Positions 35,322-43,432 of a stretch of DNA of 52,110 nucleotides are shown here, piece after piece. This stretch comes from an uncultured Desulfobacterales bacterium (lineage in GTDB: Bacteria > Desulfobacterota > Desulfobacteria > Desulfobacterales > G020354645). The translations under genes and the position numbers were made by a program. The DNA lies in contig CAMYNZ010000051.1 in NCBI GenBank assembly GCA_947259865.1, forward strand, positions 1 to 52,110. The letters are read 5' to 3'. The notes below the pieces were generated by a model. The model ran no database searches. It saw only the letters and a list, made by a program, of their open reading frames with translations, and was not told the origin of the DNA. The number at the start of each line of letters is the position of its first letter. The stretch's first letter is position 1.

Positions 35322-35897
35322 ATGAAAATTAAAAATTCTCAAAAACTCACGGATCAAAAATGGCTGAACATGTTTAATATAAGCTATATAAATAAAAACG
35401 GAAAAGATAAAATCTGGCAGGTTGCTTCCCGAAAGAAAAAACCTAAATGTGTAACGGGTAATTACAGCATACCGGATGCAGTGGTCATCGTACCCTATCA
35501 CACCTCCCGGGAAAAAATCGTCATAACCAAAGAGTACCGGGTTCCCCTGGCAGATTACGAATACGGCTTTCCGGCCGGACTGGTTGATACGGACGAGAGC
35601 ATTCAACAGGCAGCACGCCGTGAATTAGCAGAAGAAACGGGGCTTAGGTTAACTCGCTTTTTAAAAGTGGGTCCGCCGGTTTATTCTTCTGCCGGAATGA
35701 CCGACGAATCAGTTTCTATGGTATATGCTGAATGTGAGGGCGAGCCGACAACGGCGCAAAATGAAGGAACGGAAGACATCGAAGTTATTTTTGTCTCTGC
35801 CAGGGAGGCTTCGCGACTGTGCGCCCAGGGTTCTAATAAATTTGATGCAAAAGCATGGCTGGTGCTCTTAAATTATTCTGAAAGCGGGCGTATCTAA
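35322..35897 (+). CDS. Nudix hydrolase, ADP-ribose pyrophosphatase-like
   Basis: 191 aa. A full Nudix box is present at about 87-109: GLVDTDESIQQAARRELAEE followed by TGL (Gx5Ex7REUxEExGU). ITKEYRVPLADYEYGFPAG before it is the typical lead-in of ADP-sugar pyrophosphatases (NudF group). SSAGMTDESVSMVYAE is the matching downstream loop. aagga eight bases ahead of ATG 35322. Likely hydrolyses a nucleoside-diphosphate sugar. Confidence 0.88.
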   Translation: MKIKNSQKLTDQKWLNMFNISYINKNGKDKIWQVASRKKKPKCVTGNYSIPDAVVIVPYHTSREKIVITKEYRVPLADYEYGFPAGLVDTDESIQQAARRELAEETGLRLTRFLKVGPPVYSSAGMTDESVSMVYAECEGEPTTAQNEGTEDIEVIFVSAREASRLCAQGSNKFDAKAWLVLLNYSESGRI

Positions 35898-35938
35898 AAC
35901 CGTCTTCAAAACCACGCCCGAGGCGGACAAGCCTCAGA

Positions 35939-36373
35939 TTATGGTGAGGGTCTAAATAACGATCCCAGAACCGCGCAAATCAGTATCAACAAAAAAGCCG
36001 CCAGCCATTGATATACGGGCAGAAATAAAATCACCAGGGCACCCTGGGCGTCCAGATGGATGAAAAAAGCATCAACCAGTATTACCGCCGCGGCTAACAC
36101 GATTATAACGGTGCCGATAAAGGCAATCGTCATTGAAGTCGAATTGTTGCGGCAGAAATAAAGGATAAACGCTAACACCAAATAGGGTGACACAGCCCAG
36201 AGCATAAATCCGAATAGGGACAGATAACCGGAAAGGTTTCTATAAGCATAGTTATCTCCCCAAGGTTGAGCGGCATAAACCATGGCGACAACCGTAAAAC
36301 CTGTTGCCAGAATTAAGACCCCATAACCGGATCTATAAAATTTAACGGTTCTCGATTTGAGACGGCTTTTCAT
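35939..36373 (-). CDS. Hypothetical four-TM membrane protein
   Basis: 144 aa with four hydrophobic helices (YGVLILATGFTVVAMVYAAQ, LFGFMLWAVSPYLVLAFILY, IAFIGTVIIVLAAAVILVDA, VILFLPVYQWLAAFLLILIC). Topology with short loops is typical of small integral proteins; no family recognised. A ribosome site is not obvious. It follows the cyclophilin gene (32 bp away, same strand). Confidence 0.65.
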   Translation of the reverse strand: MKSRLKSRTVKFYRSGYGVLILATGFTVVAMVYAAQPWGDNYAYRNLSGYLSLFGFMLWAVSPYLVLAFILYFCRNNSTSMTIAFIGTVIIVLAAAVILVDAFFIHLDAQGALVILFLPVYQWLAAFLLILICAVLGSLFRPSP

Positions 36374-36405
36374 ATGTTTGTGGCGTAAAGCAGCATTGGT
36401 GCCGA

Positions 36406-36987
36406 TTATTTTAGGCGCTGGGCCTTGCGTATCACAACCGGTTGGATGGGAACATCACTATAAGCACCGCGCGGTCCCGTTTTCATTCCGGCGACGGCAT
36501 CAACAACATCCATACCTTCGAGCACTCTGCCAAAAACAGCATACCCCCAGCCCCGTGAATCTTTGCTTTTGTGGTTTAGAAATTCATTGTTAGCAATGTT
36601 GATGAAAAACTGGGCGGTGGCACTGTCCGGATCCGCGGTACGTGCCATGGCGATGGTGCCGCGATCATTTTTCAGGCCGTTGTCCGCTTCGTTTTTTATC
36701 GGCATTTGGGTGGCTTTGGACTTCATCTCGGCAGTCAAACCGCCGCCTTGAATCATGAAGTTGGGAATCACGCGGTGAAAAACGGTATCATTGTAAAATT
36801 CAGAATCAATGTATGCAATGAAGTTTTTTACCGTTTCAGGGGCCCGGTCTGGGTAAAGTTCAAGAATTATCTTTCCACTGGAAGTCTCCAGAATTATCTG
36901 CGGGTTTTCAACTACTTTTTTTTCACATCCGCCCAGCGCGCAGACCATTGCAACTGCGGCAAGGGTACTGTAAATTTTATGGCTCAT
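36406..36987 (-). CDS. Cyclophilin-type peptidyl-prolyl isomerase lipoprotein
   Basis: 193 aa. Lipoprotein signal with lipobox LGGC (residue 21 Cys). The cyclophilin core has LYPDRAPETVKNF, FHRVIPNFMIQGG, GTIAMARTADPDSATAQFFI and GYAVFGRVLEGMDVVD, so the active-site Arg, Phe, Met and Gln are present. Probably a periplasmic foldase. aggag eight bases before ATG 36987. Confidence 0.92.
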   Translation of the reverse strand: MSHKIYSTLAAVAMVCALGGCEKKVVENPQIILETSSGKIILELYPDRAPETVKNFIAYIDSEFYNDTVFHRVIPNFMIQGGGLTAEMKSKATQMPIKNEADNGLKNDRGTIAMARTADPDSATAQFFINIANNEFLNHKSKDSRGWGYAVFGRVLEGMDVVDAVAGMKTGPRGAYSDVPIQPVVIRKAQRLK

Positions 36988-37017
36988 ATTCCAACTCCTG
37001 TCTAGATTTAAAGTTGA

Positions 37018-37392
37018 CTAAATAAGGCTTCCCAGCAGTATTAAAATTGAAGCCATGGAAAAAATTGCCGGACAGAGTTTGTAGGGCAGAAAAGCGACCC
37101 TGAATCCTGTAAACAACGAGATGACCGACAACGTGTTAAGCATTACAAAAACAATCCGGTAGATGGACTTGGATATCACACTGGTGTGGTCCAGATAAGT
37201 GACACAGGAAACGACAACGGCGATGAAGATGAGCGCTACACCTTCGGTGATCCATTCCATCGTAATTATTCTTTTATTATCGACAGATATGTCTCCGAAT
37301 TCCCTGACGACCGACCGGGTCGGGAACAGATGGGCCAGACCCCAGAAAATCAAAAAGAAAGAACCTGAATAAAGTAAAACCTGATTCACCAT
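37018..37392 (-). CDS. Hypothetical four-TM membrane protein
   Basis: 124 aa, four helices: YSGSFFLIFWGLAHLF, ITEGVALIFIAVVVSCVTYL, IVFVMLNTLSVISLFTGFRV and LCPAIFSMASILILLGSLI. The opening FWGLAHLFPTRSVV resembles small uncharacterised membrane proteins found beside transport or stress genes. No signature motif. Confidence 0.65.
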   Translation of the reverse strand: MVNQVLLYSGSFFLIFWGLAHLFPTRSVVREFGDISVDNKRIITMEWITEGVALIFIAVVVSCVTYLDHTSVISKSIYRIVFVMLNTLSVISLFTGFRVAFLPYKLCPAIFSMASILILLGSLI

Positions 37393-37430
37393 AAGATATC
37401 CGTATTTTTTAGTGCAGTGGCCGTATCATA

Positions 37431-37997
37431 CTAGAGGCCGGCTTTTTGTTTGACCGCCTTGATATCTAATTTTTTAAACCAGGGTACAAGGTTGACCCAG
37501 ATATCATGAAAACCATAACCGCCCTGGGTCATTTCCCGTAAAGCTTCCTCCTTCGACCATCCCTGAACGGCAACCCGATATACCGCCGAAATAGTCCCCG
37601 TCCGATCTGCACCATGCTGACAATGGACGAGAACCGGGGTTCGTTTCGGATTGCCGACAATCATTAAGAATCTGATAATTTCCTTTTCTTCCGGGTGCCA
37701 GGCTTTCATGTATATGTGCTCGTATGCCAATCCGGTATCGCCAATTTCTTTGCGGTCCGAATGAAATGAGCGCAGATTTACAATGGTCTGGATACCCATT
37801 TGTTTTAGATTTCGCATACCCTCGGCAGAGGGTTGGGCACTTCTATAAAGAGAATCTGACACCTTGTGCAGGTTGGGAACACCGGCCAGCGAAACCGGCT
37901 GCGCCCAGGTCCCCGGTCTGTTCCCGGGGGCCGGTCCCGCGGCCAGCACCGGTGCCTGGAGAATCAACAGCAAAACAATAACAAACAACCATTTCAT
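37431..37997 (-). CDS. Secreted dual-specificity (tyrosine) phosphatase-like protein
   Basis: 188 aa. Signal peptide (WLFVIVLLLILQAPVLAAG). Phosphatase core: LYRSAQPSAEGMRNLKQMGI, VNLRS, and the P-loop VHCQHGADRTGT (CX5R). An upstream Asp/Glu region (KAWHPEEKEI) may serve as general acid. Cys-dependent phosphatase of the cyclin-dependent-kinase-inhibitor-3/DSP type in the periplasm; substrate could be a phospholipid or phospho-sugar. gggag six bases before ATG 37997. Confidence 0.85.
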   Translation of the reverse strand: MKWLFVIVLLLILQAPVLAAGPAPGNRPGTWAQPVSLAGVPNLHKVSDSLYRSAQPSAEGMRNLKQMGIQTIVNLRSFHSDRKEIGDTGLAYEHIYMKAWHPEEKEIIRFLMIVGNPKRTPVLVHCQHGADRTGTISAVYRVAVQGWSKEEALREMTQGGYGFHDIWVNLVPWFKKLDIKAVKQKAGL

Positions 37998-38060
37998 ATT
38001 TTACTCCCGGGTCAGTTGAAACAATTTCGAGGGTAACATTGCTCAATCGGGCCGGAAAAT

Positions 38061-38627
38061 TCAGGTGGAGAATTTGAATAATGATTTTTCCGGATCAGGC
38101 GATTGACCTTTTTGTTCCGCAATCCAGGCATCATAAGTTGCCTGCATTTGCCGGATGTGTTGGGCAATATGGTTTACATAAATATTCAACCAGTCATCCA
38201 GAGTCATGATTCCGCCTTCGGGATGATTAATTGTGTTGGACCATGCCGACGCCGGCAGAGTTTCAATCAAGTTGTAACTCATCTGCCTGAGAAGCTTAAA
38301 TAATTCTAAAGCATCTTGAGCACTTTGTTCCTGGTATTGCAAAGAGATAGCCCACTGGTCTTCATCGTAGGCCATTATGGATTTTCCCGATTCAGCGATA
38401 CCGCACCTGCAGCGAATATAGCTGTTGGTTTCGCTATCGGCCAGGTGCAGAATTATTTCGTGAATGCTCCACCGTTCGGGCCCGGGTTTATATTGCCACA
38501 TTTCTTTGGGAAATTTTTCCAATGCCTCATCGAGCTGCTGATTGGCAGCCCCGTATGAGATTATTTTTTGTTTTCGTTCCTCGGGGTTCATGCGGTACTT
38601 CTTTCTCTTTTTAAGATGGTAATCCAT
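38061..38627 (-). CDS. DinB-family protein
   Basis: 188 aa four-helix DinB/YfiT-like protein. The three metal-binding histidines fit WSIHEIILHLADSE (first) and YVNHIAQHIRQM (last two). MMLDDWL-type linkers are as in DinB_2. Usually bacillithiol- or metal-dependent transferases or hydrolases; reaction unknown. The ATG at 38627 abuts the TAA of the preceding gene (taaATG), which favours it over ATG 38591. Confidence 0.8.
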   Translation of the reverse strand: MDYHLKKRKKYRMNPEERKQKIISYGAANQQLDEALEKFPKEMWQYKPGPERWSIHEIILHLADSETNSYIRCRCGIAESGKSIMAYDEDQWAISLQYQEQSAQDALELFKLLRQMSYNLIETLPASAWSNTINHPEGGIMTLDDWLNIYVNHIAQHIRQMQATYDAWIAEQKGQSPDPEKSLFKFST

Positions 38628-39143
38628 TTATCTTTTGAACGATTTATCATGCTTGGCAATAAAACCCATTATTTTATCCGGGCCAATGATCAAAACCACA
38701 CCGATAACGAGTTTAACGGCAGGGCCAATGAGTATGGTCCACCGTTGTTGCTGGGTTCTTAGATGCCCGGGTATTTCATCTATTCTTGCATAGTAAAATC
38801 CTACATCCATGGCTAACTGGATAAGTTGAGGCAGAGCCTGTGCAAAGATAAAGATACCCAAAACGATAAAGGCTGTACGCGCAGTTTGTTCCGATACAGA
38901 GATGTGAATACCACCTTCATCAGCCCCACTGAACTCGATTATAAAACAGCTGATCCTGCGCGCGAATAAAAACAAAAGGGTGCCGGATATTAAATAAATA
39001 AGCGAACCCATAAAATAATATGATCCAGCGCGAGAGACCCGCAAGAACATCGAGACTACACCCGGTAAAGCGCTAAGTCCCAATACAAAAAAATATATGC
39101 CTAATAATCTCAGGCATATTATGACAAAAATTTTTTTCTCCAT
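38628..39143 (-). CDS. Hypothetical four-TM membrane protein
   Basis: 171 aa with helices at FVIICLRLLGIYFFVLGLSA, YYFMGSLIYLISGTLLFLFA, RTAFIVLGIFIFAQALPQLI and WTILIGPAVKLVIGVVLIIG. No known motif. Its stop codon is immediately followed by the DinB start, so the two are translated as a coupled pair. Confidence 0.7.
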   Translation of the reverse strand: MEKKIFVIICLRLLGIYFFVLGLSALPGVVSMFLRVSRAGSYYFMGSLIYLISGTLLFLFARRISCFIIEFSGADEGGIHISVSEQTARTAFIVLGIFIFAQALPQLIQLAMDVGFYYARIDEIPGHLRTQQQRWTILIGPAVKLVIGVVLIIGPDKIMGFIAKHDKSFKR

Positions 39144-39239
39144 TTTTAATCTGACTAAAACCCGGCATCTGTTGCAGCTATCGCGCTTGGCAAAATAGCA
39201 TTCGGATGCAGACTTATTCGTCTTTCAATCCTAATAACG

Positions 39240-39707
39240 TCATTCCCGTCCCCGGGGCTTGGGACGCCAACCCTTTGATGAAACCCACCCCTCTGATGCC
39301 TGACTGAATATATCAAACCTTGGAACATAAGGCTTTATATCAATCAGGGGGGTATTGTCCAGGACATCAATACCCTTTACCGTTAAGACGTTGTCCTCAC
39401 GGGCGATTAAGTTTACGATCGAAATGCCAATTCCGTTGGGTCGGCACGGGTGCCGCGATGCAAAAATTCCATGAGGCCTGTCATCGAGAAAGGTTGGACG
39501 AATGAGCTCTATTTTTCCGGCCCGATCAAATAAATAGAGCAGATAGATATAAGAAAAAGTTTCAACATCCTGCAATCCCTGCTCATATTCATGAAACACC
39601 TCTACGGTGCCGGAAGTATCCTTTGAATAAATCGACTGAATGGGACACGCTTCTTTCTCCCGGAACGGAGAATGAATAATCCCGATCGGATTAATCTTGT
39701 TTTCCAT
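39240..39707 (-). CDS. TrmO-like tRNA t6A37 N6-methyltransferase
   Basis: 155 aa. TsaA/TrmO family: NPIGIIHSPFREKEACPIQ, FSYIYLLYLFDRA, GIFASRHPCRPNGIGISIVN (the SRHPxRPNxIG signature) and VLDNTPLIDIKPYVP (DGTPVLDIKPY-type). It methylates N6-threonylcarbamoyladenosine in tRNA using SAM. ATG 39707 is used; the first 17 bp overlap the end of the DUF1287 gene, in a different frame, which suggests coupling. Confidence 0.88.
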   Translation of the reverse strand: MENKINPIGIIHSPFREKEACPIQSIYSKDTSGTVEVFHEYEQGLQDVETFSYIYLLYLFDRAGKIELIRPTFLDDRPHGIFASRHPCRPNGIGISIVNLIAREDNVLTVKGIDVLDNTPLIDIKPYVPRFDIFSQASEGWVSSKGWRPKPRGRE

Positions 39708-40293
39708 AGTACCGATAATGACCCGTGACCTGATAATCAAACAGCATGTCTTCGATAACCGGGCCCGATCCTATATTGTGAACAATAAATGGTATATTAC
39801 CATCTTCTGAGCGCATGTCGATGACTATTCCAATGTGAGCCAAATTTCCCGGCAGCATCCAGGTTACGATATCTCCAGCTACATAATCATCCGGATTTTG
39901 AGTTAGCGGTAAAACCACACCTTTTCTGATAAAAAAAGTCTGTAAGTTTGGAACGCGTCGGTGATCGATATTGGTGTCGGGCCTGGTTAACCGCCACAAT
40001 TTTGGGTACAGATAAAAATTATGTCGCATATCCTGGTGAAGATCTTTTTGAAGATCAATACCTAATTCCCGATAGGATCTTATGATAACATCCGTACAAA
40101 CACCGATATCATTAGGGACATCGCCATTGGGATATCTTATTTTGCGATAGGCGCCGTCATAGCGGACATGGTGGTTGGTTCGTTCAATAGCCGCTTCAAC
40201 CAGCTTTTTGCTGAAATATGGGGGTTCTCCCGGCCTGTAGGCCAAGGCCAATATCGGGATACATAACAGTAATATTACAATTAATTTTTTCAT
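39691..40293 (-). CDS. DUF1287-family secreted protein
   Basis: 200 aa with signal peptide (LIVILLLCIPILALAYRPG). DUF1287 landmarks: NDIGVCTDVIIRSYRELGID, QKDLHQDMRHNFYLYPKLW, RPDTNIDHRRVPNL and GDIVTWMLPGNLAHIGIVID. The conserved Cys and His suggest an NlpC/P60-related fold, possibly acting on peptidoglycan peptides. A GGGGTC palindrome lies 11 bp before the start. Confidence 0.85.
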   Translation of the reverse strand: MKKLIVILLLCIPILALAYRPGEPPYFSKKLVEAAIERTNHHVRYDGAYRKIRYPNGDVPNDIGVCTDVIIRSYRELGIDLQKDLHQDMRHNFYLYPKLWRLTRPDTNIDHRRVPNLQTFFIRKGVVLPLTQNPDDYVAGDIVTWMLPGNLAHIGIVIDMRSEDGNIPFIVHNIGSGPVIEDMLFDYQVTGHYRYYGKQD

Positions 40294-40304
40294 AACTATC
40301 TAGT

Positions 40305-40365
40305 GGGGTCAGGTCTCAACTATTAACTTATTGTGGTTAATTGTTATTAGTTGAGACCTGACCCC
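40305..40365. repeat. GGGGTCAGGTCTCAA long palindrome (RAYT/IS200-type)
   Basis: Perfect 18-bp arms (ggggtcaggtctcaacta / tagttgagacctgacccc), extending to 23 bp with one mismatch; loop of 15 bp. It fills the whole gap between two genes, five bases from the stop of 40370. Such GGGGTCAGGTC palindromes are typical of elements moved by IS200-like/RAYT transposases. Confidence 0.75.
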
Positions 40366-40369
40366 TATT

Positions 40370-40789
40370 CTAGATTCTCCAGCGATACTGGTACATGGTG
40401 ATAATTACTTGCTCACCGATGCTGCTTAATTTGATGACAAAAAGGAGATCATCCCTATTATCAGAATACTTAACCTTATATAAGGCATATGTCATGTTAT
40501 CTTGATTCAGATAGCCCAAATATTGGTGGCTGACATAACTGCCCATTTTTAATTTTATACCCTGTGATTGTTTGATAAATTTATTTTTATCCACGTCTTC
40601 AATCACATCAATACTCAAATGCTTCATAAATTGCTCATACGAAACTACTTCAAATGACTGAATGAAATCCTGGAATATGGGTTCGACAATCATTTTGATG
40701 GTGTGATCATCATCTCCAAGTATTTTTCCCTGGGCGGGCAGACTGACGACAAGCAAAATACAGCAAATAAAATATGGGACCTTTTTCAT
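40370..40789 (-). CDS. Hypothetical secreted protein
   Basis: 139 aa with signal peptide (FICCILLVVSLPAQG) and a mixed alpha/beta body (EVVSYEQFMKHLSID, YALYKVKYSDNRDDLLFVIK). No family recognised. gggagga before ATG 40789 supports translation. Confidence 0.65.
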   Translation of the reverse strand: MKKVPYFICCILLVVSLPAQGKILGDDDHTIKMIVEPIFQDFIQSFEVVSYEQFMKHLSIDVIEDVDKNKFIKQSQGIKLKMGSYVSHQYLGYLNQDNMTYALYKVKYSDNRDDLLFVIKLSSIGEQVIITMYQYRWRI

Positions 40790-40971
40790 AGATATCCTCC
40801 CCTTTCAAAAGATAGTCCGTAACCTAAAGATTTCCCAAAAAAAAGTCGTTTCCCGACGATCTTCCAATTGGATTTTCCTGGGTCTCGGAAAAGGCTACAA
40901 ACACAAAGCAGAAAAGGGCTTTATTATATCATAAAACAGGTTGCAGGTGGGAATATCTTGGATGCATTGGT

Positions 40972-41256
40972 TTACGCATCAAAGCCTATGATCACTACAT
41001 CAGCAGCCTCGTCGCGAAGGGGGATCAATTTCTGGTAGTTTTCAGAGCTATACCACTGCTGCATGGCTGATGGCTCTGAAAACTCTATGACAACCGTATT
41101 ATGGTAGGGATGTTCACCGGTAAAAACGTTGAATCGTTTACCCCTAAAAAGGATTTTTGCCCCAAAGGGGGCCAATGAAACCTGAACGCCCTCAACGTAT
41201 TTTTCCCACTTCACGGCATCTTTGATGGTAATATGACCGATGAGATATGCAGCCAT
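40972..41256 (-). CDS. DUF1330-family protein
   Basis: 94 aa dimeric alpha/beta-barrel (ferredoxin-like) protein of the DUF1330 type: AAYLIGHITIKDAVKWEKYV, VIEFSEPSAMQQWYSSENYQ. aggtgag immediately precedes ATG 41256. Function unknown. The gap 41257-41319 carries a long palindrome. Confidence 0.85.
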   Translation of the reverse strand: MAAYLIGHITIKDAVKWEKYVEGVQVSLAPFGAKILFRGKRFNVFTGEHPYHNTVVIEFSEPSAMQQWYSSENYQKLIPLRDEAADVVIIGFDA

Positions 41257-41280
41257 TGCTCACCTCTATTTGTATCATAA

Positions 41281-41342
41281 TGGGGTCGCATCTTAAATAT
41301 TAAATGGTAGCAGCAATATTTAATATTTAAGATGCGACCCCA
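41281..41342. repeat. GGGGTCGCATCTTAAATATT long palindrome
   Basis: Two arms of 22 bp in perfect inverted match (25 with a G-T pair), 41281-41302 against 41321-41342, loop about 12 bp. It belongs to the same ggggtc-ended class as 40305-40365 but with a different core. It supplies the last eight codons and the stop of the GNAT gene on the minus strand. Confidence 0.8.
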
Positions 41343-41943
41343 TTTCTTCGACGCGCGACTCCATCACAGTAGAGCCACCAAAACCGAGAAGCCATCGCAG
41401 AAAAGGAAACCTCTCGCTACGGACAGGAATGAATCCCCGCCGTTCATAGAGGCGCCGCGCGCCAGGGTTGGTGTCAATCACATCCAGGCGAATAGTTGCA
41501 AAGCCGTTCTGCCGTGCATAATCCACTATTTTCCGCAGTAGCCGGCTTCCAATGCCATGCCCACGATAATCCCTGTGAACCGCTATACCGTCCATCAAGA
41601 GTTGTCCAGGTTTTGGTTTTCTTTCGTAAAGGCTGAAAATGGCGATGGCCCGCAGTCCACGGAAAACACCCAATTGGGTTAAGAGCACACCTGCTGTGAT
41701 GCCCCCAGTCAGGGAACCATCGGGGGTATGGAAGCCGGCCAGACCGACCAGCTTGGACTCTAAACTTGCGGTAAGGGCAAAGCTGCCTACAAACGCGCTC
41801 TCATAAAGCCTCAAGCGGTCTTGGCGAGACGTGATAGCAACCGCGAACTTCTTACCGAAAGCCTCATCGTACAACTCAGCGGCCCTATTGAGTTGACCTT
41901 TTTCCAAACCAATACGGTAAACGACATTTAGTTCTTGAGACAT
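41320..41943 (-). CDS. GNAT-family acetyltransferase
   Basis: 207 aa. Acetyl-CoA motif RDYRGHGIGSRLLRKIVDYA (motif A) and RLDVIDTNPGARRLYERRGF (motif B) are clear. Substrate unknown. The final residues (MGSHLKY) and stop are encoded by the inserted GGGGTC palindrome, so the original C-terminus was altered. The start at 41943 has only a weak ribosome site. Confidence 0.85.
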   Translation of the reverse strand: MSQELNVVYRIGLEKGQLNRAAELYDEAFGKKFAVAITSRQDRLRLYESAFVGSFALTASLESKLVGLAGFHTPDGSLTGGITAGVLLTQLGVFRGLRAIAIFSLYERKPKPGQLLMDGIAVHRDYRGHGIGSRLLRKIVDYARQNGFATIRLDVIDTNPGARRLYERRGFIPVRSERFPFLRWLLGFGGSTVMESRVEEMGSHLKY

Positions 41944-41989
41944 ACCTGGAACTCTTGCATTAAATGGGTATGTGGTTTGCTTTTATTTT

Positions 41990-42178
41990 TTAAGGAGTTT
42001 TTTTCTCCTGTTCAAAGCAGTCAGGGCAGTAGCTATGTGAAAAAGATACATCCGTTTTTTCTGAAATGTAGTCCTCGATGCCCTTCCAAACATCTGGATC
42101 CTTCTCTTGTTTATCTACGGTTCTAATCTTTTTGCACTTTGAACAAATCGGGAGAATGCCTTGTAAAGTAGACCGCAT
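41990..42178 (-). pseudogene. Zinc-binding sensor-tail fragment
   Basis: 62 aa: ILPICSKCKKIRTVD, then YISEKTDVSFSHSYCPDCFE. This CxxC...SHxxCPxC segment is the usual C-terminal tail of sensory histidine kinases and GGDEF proteins. The frame stays open upstream for 20 more codons (LFGAIFVFIGVDVQSRLLSE), coding a TM helix and coiled-coil with aaggag six bases before an ATT codon. It is either a short real membrane protein with an ATT start or, more likely, the 3' remnant of a larger sensor gene. Confidence 0.5.
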
Positions 42179-42474
42179 TTCTGAAAGAAGCCGTGACTGA
42201 ACATCGACCCCGATGAAAACAAATATTGCCCCGAAAAGGAAAATGTCTATCTCCTTAAGGCAAGACGGTGCGCTTCAGCGGCACAACCCTTTTTGTTGGC
42301 TGCAAGTGCCTGGTTTTGAATTTTATATTGATGTGTCAATCCATTTTGATGGTAAGCGCTGCGACAAAAACCAGCAAATGAGCTATGGCAACTAGATATT
42401 AACACCTTATGTAACTATCAATTTAGCCAGAAACAAGGCTTTCTTATCCATTTTCATTTCAACCTTAATGGCCA

Positions 42475-42518
42475 CCGTGGGCGAAGCCTTGAGTTTGTCG
42501 AAAGGCTGAGCCCAACGG
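42475..42518. repeat. CCGTGGGCGAAGCC...TTGTCGAAAGGC REP hairpin
   Basis: Paired ends ccgtgggc / gcccaacgg and inner gcctt / aaggc around gagtttgtcg. This is close to the widely dispersed bacterial CTTGTCGAAGG-type palindrome. It lies in the 355-bp gene-free stretch 42179-42534; the rest shows no gene. Confidence 0.6.
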
Positions 42519-42534
42519 GTCCGGCTGCAGCGAG

Positions 42535-43011
42535 TTATGGTGAGTTATGACTATGGCCTCTTAAACGGACAAGACTGTAACCAATCCAGACCAACCAGAT
42601 TAAGATACACAGCGCTGCAGCTCTTTGCCCAATACCCATCGGCACAAGGTACATAACCAATACTATTAGAAAAAAAGCAACGGCCACCAGGGCGATATGA
42701 AGCACCGTAGCGCTACCCAGATCAAACACGCCCGCCCCTAAGAGGCTGATGGCTGCAATAATAAGAAATAACCGTATGATAATAGGTGATTGGCATTGAT
42801 GCAATCCTATTTGAGCGGTAAATACTGAAAGTGCAAAACCAAAAAATGCTAAAATCATAAGAGAACCATGCCGCCCCAGAGCAAGCTCGCTCATTAGCTG
42901 ATGCACCGGATCATAGTTTTGCTGGACGATATGGAGGTAAATAACAATTAATATAAAACCTATAGCGCCGCCAATGGTAATCGGTCCTATGACATAATTA
43001 TTGGTTTGCAC
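42535..43011 (-). CDS. DUF998-family membrane protein (apparently shortened)
   Basis: 158 aa with about five TM helices; DUF998-like IVQQNYDPVHQLMSELALGR near the N-terminus and GQRAAALCILIWLVWIGYSL at the C-terminus. Family members are near 200 aa, and the region between HIALVAVAFFLIVLVMYLVP and GQRAA appears about 40 residues short; an in-frame deletion is possible. GTG start at 43011 overlaps the 3' end of the cassette-type gene, so the pair is translationally coupled. Confidence 0.7.
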   Translation of the reverse strand: MQTNNYVIGPITIGGAIGFILIVIYLHIVQQNYDPVHQLMSELALGRHGSLMILAFFGFALSVFTAQIGLHQCQSPIIIRLFLIIAAISLLGAGVFDLGSATVLHIALVAVAFFLIVLVMYLVPMGIGQRAAALCILIWLVWIGYSLVRLRGHSHNSP

Positions 43012-43312
43012 TCATCCAATCCTCTATTTTGATACGTGTTTCCTCTGGCACTGCCCGCCACCTGGTATTTTCGGTAAGAACGAGCTCTTTTCGGTATTCG
43101 TCCGCGACCGCCGCAACAATTTGCTTAAACCATTCGAAATGGCCCCACGATTTGTACTCCCGGGGAAGCAGGCAGTTTTTTTGTTTGTCCCAGGTAACGC
43201 CCATGGCGGCGCGATATATAAATGCAAAGTCTCGATCCTGCTCCAGGTTCGGCCGGATATTGAGCTTCCCGGCCCTATCCACAGATATCTCTATGATTTC
43301 TACTTTTTCCAT
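42998..43312 (-). CDS. Integron-cassette-type hypothetical protein
   Basis: 104 aa: KVEIIEISVDRAGKLNIRP, FAFIYRAAMGVTWDKQKNCL, WGHFEWFKQIVAAVADEYRK and LVLTENTRWRAVPEETRIKI. This sequence pattern belongs to a small family best known from integron gene cassettes. ATG 43312 is preferred to 43348. Function unknown. It supports the reading of this part of the window as a cassette array. Confidence 0.75.
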   Translation of the reverse strand: MEKVEIIEISVDRAGKLNIRPNLEQDRDFAFIYRAAMGVTWDKQKNCLLPREYKSWGHFEWFKQIVAAVADEYRKELVLTENTRWRAVPEETRIKIEDWMSANQ

Positions 43313-43432
43313 CGCGGCTTGACCTTTAATCATAGCACCCACCATCATTTGCCGGTGGAAGCCGGAGTCCGAAGCTATCCAGGTGGGTGGCGAAATTAGA
43401 GATTTTCGGCCGATATGATTATCCTTACCGTT

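Noticed and set aside
42510..42540. attC between DUF998 and the sensor-tail fragment (GCCCAAC ... GTTATGG)
   Set aside because: The GCCCAAC box is explained by the 42475-42518 REP hairpin and the span of 31 bp is too short; at most a collapsed attC.
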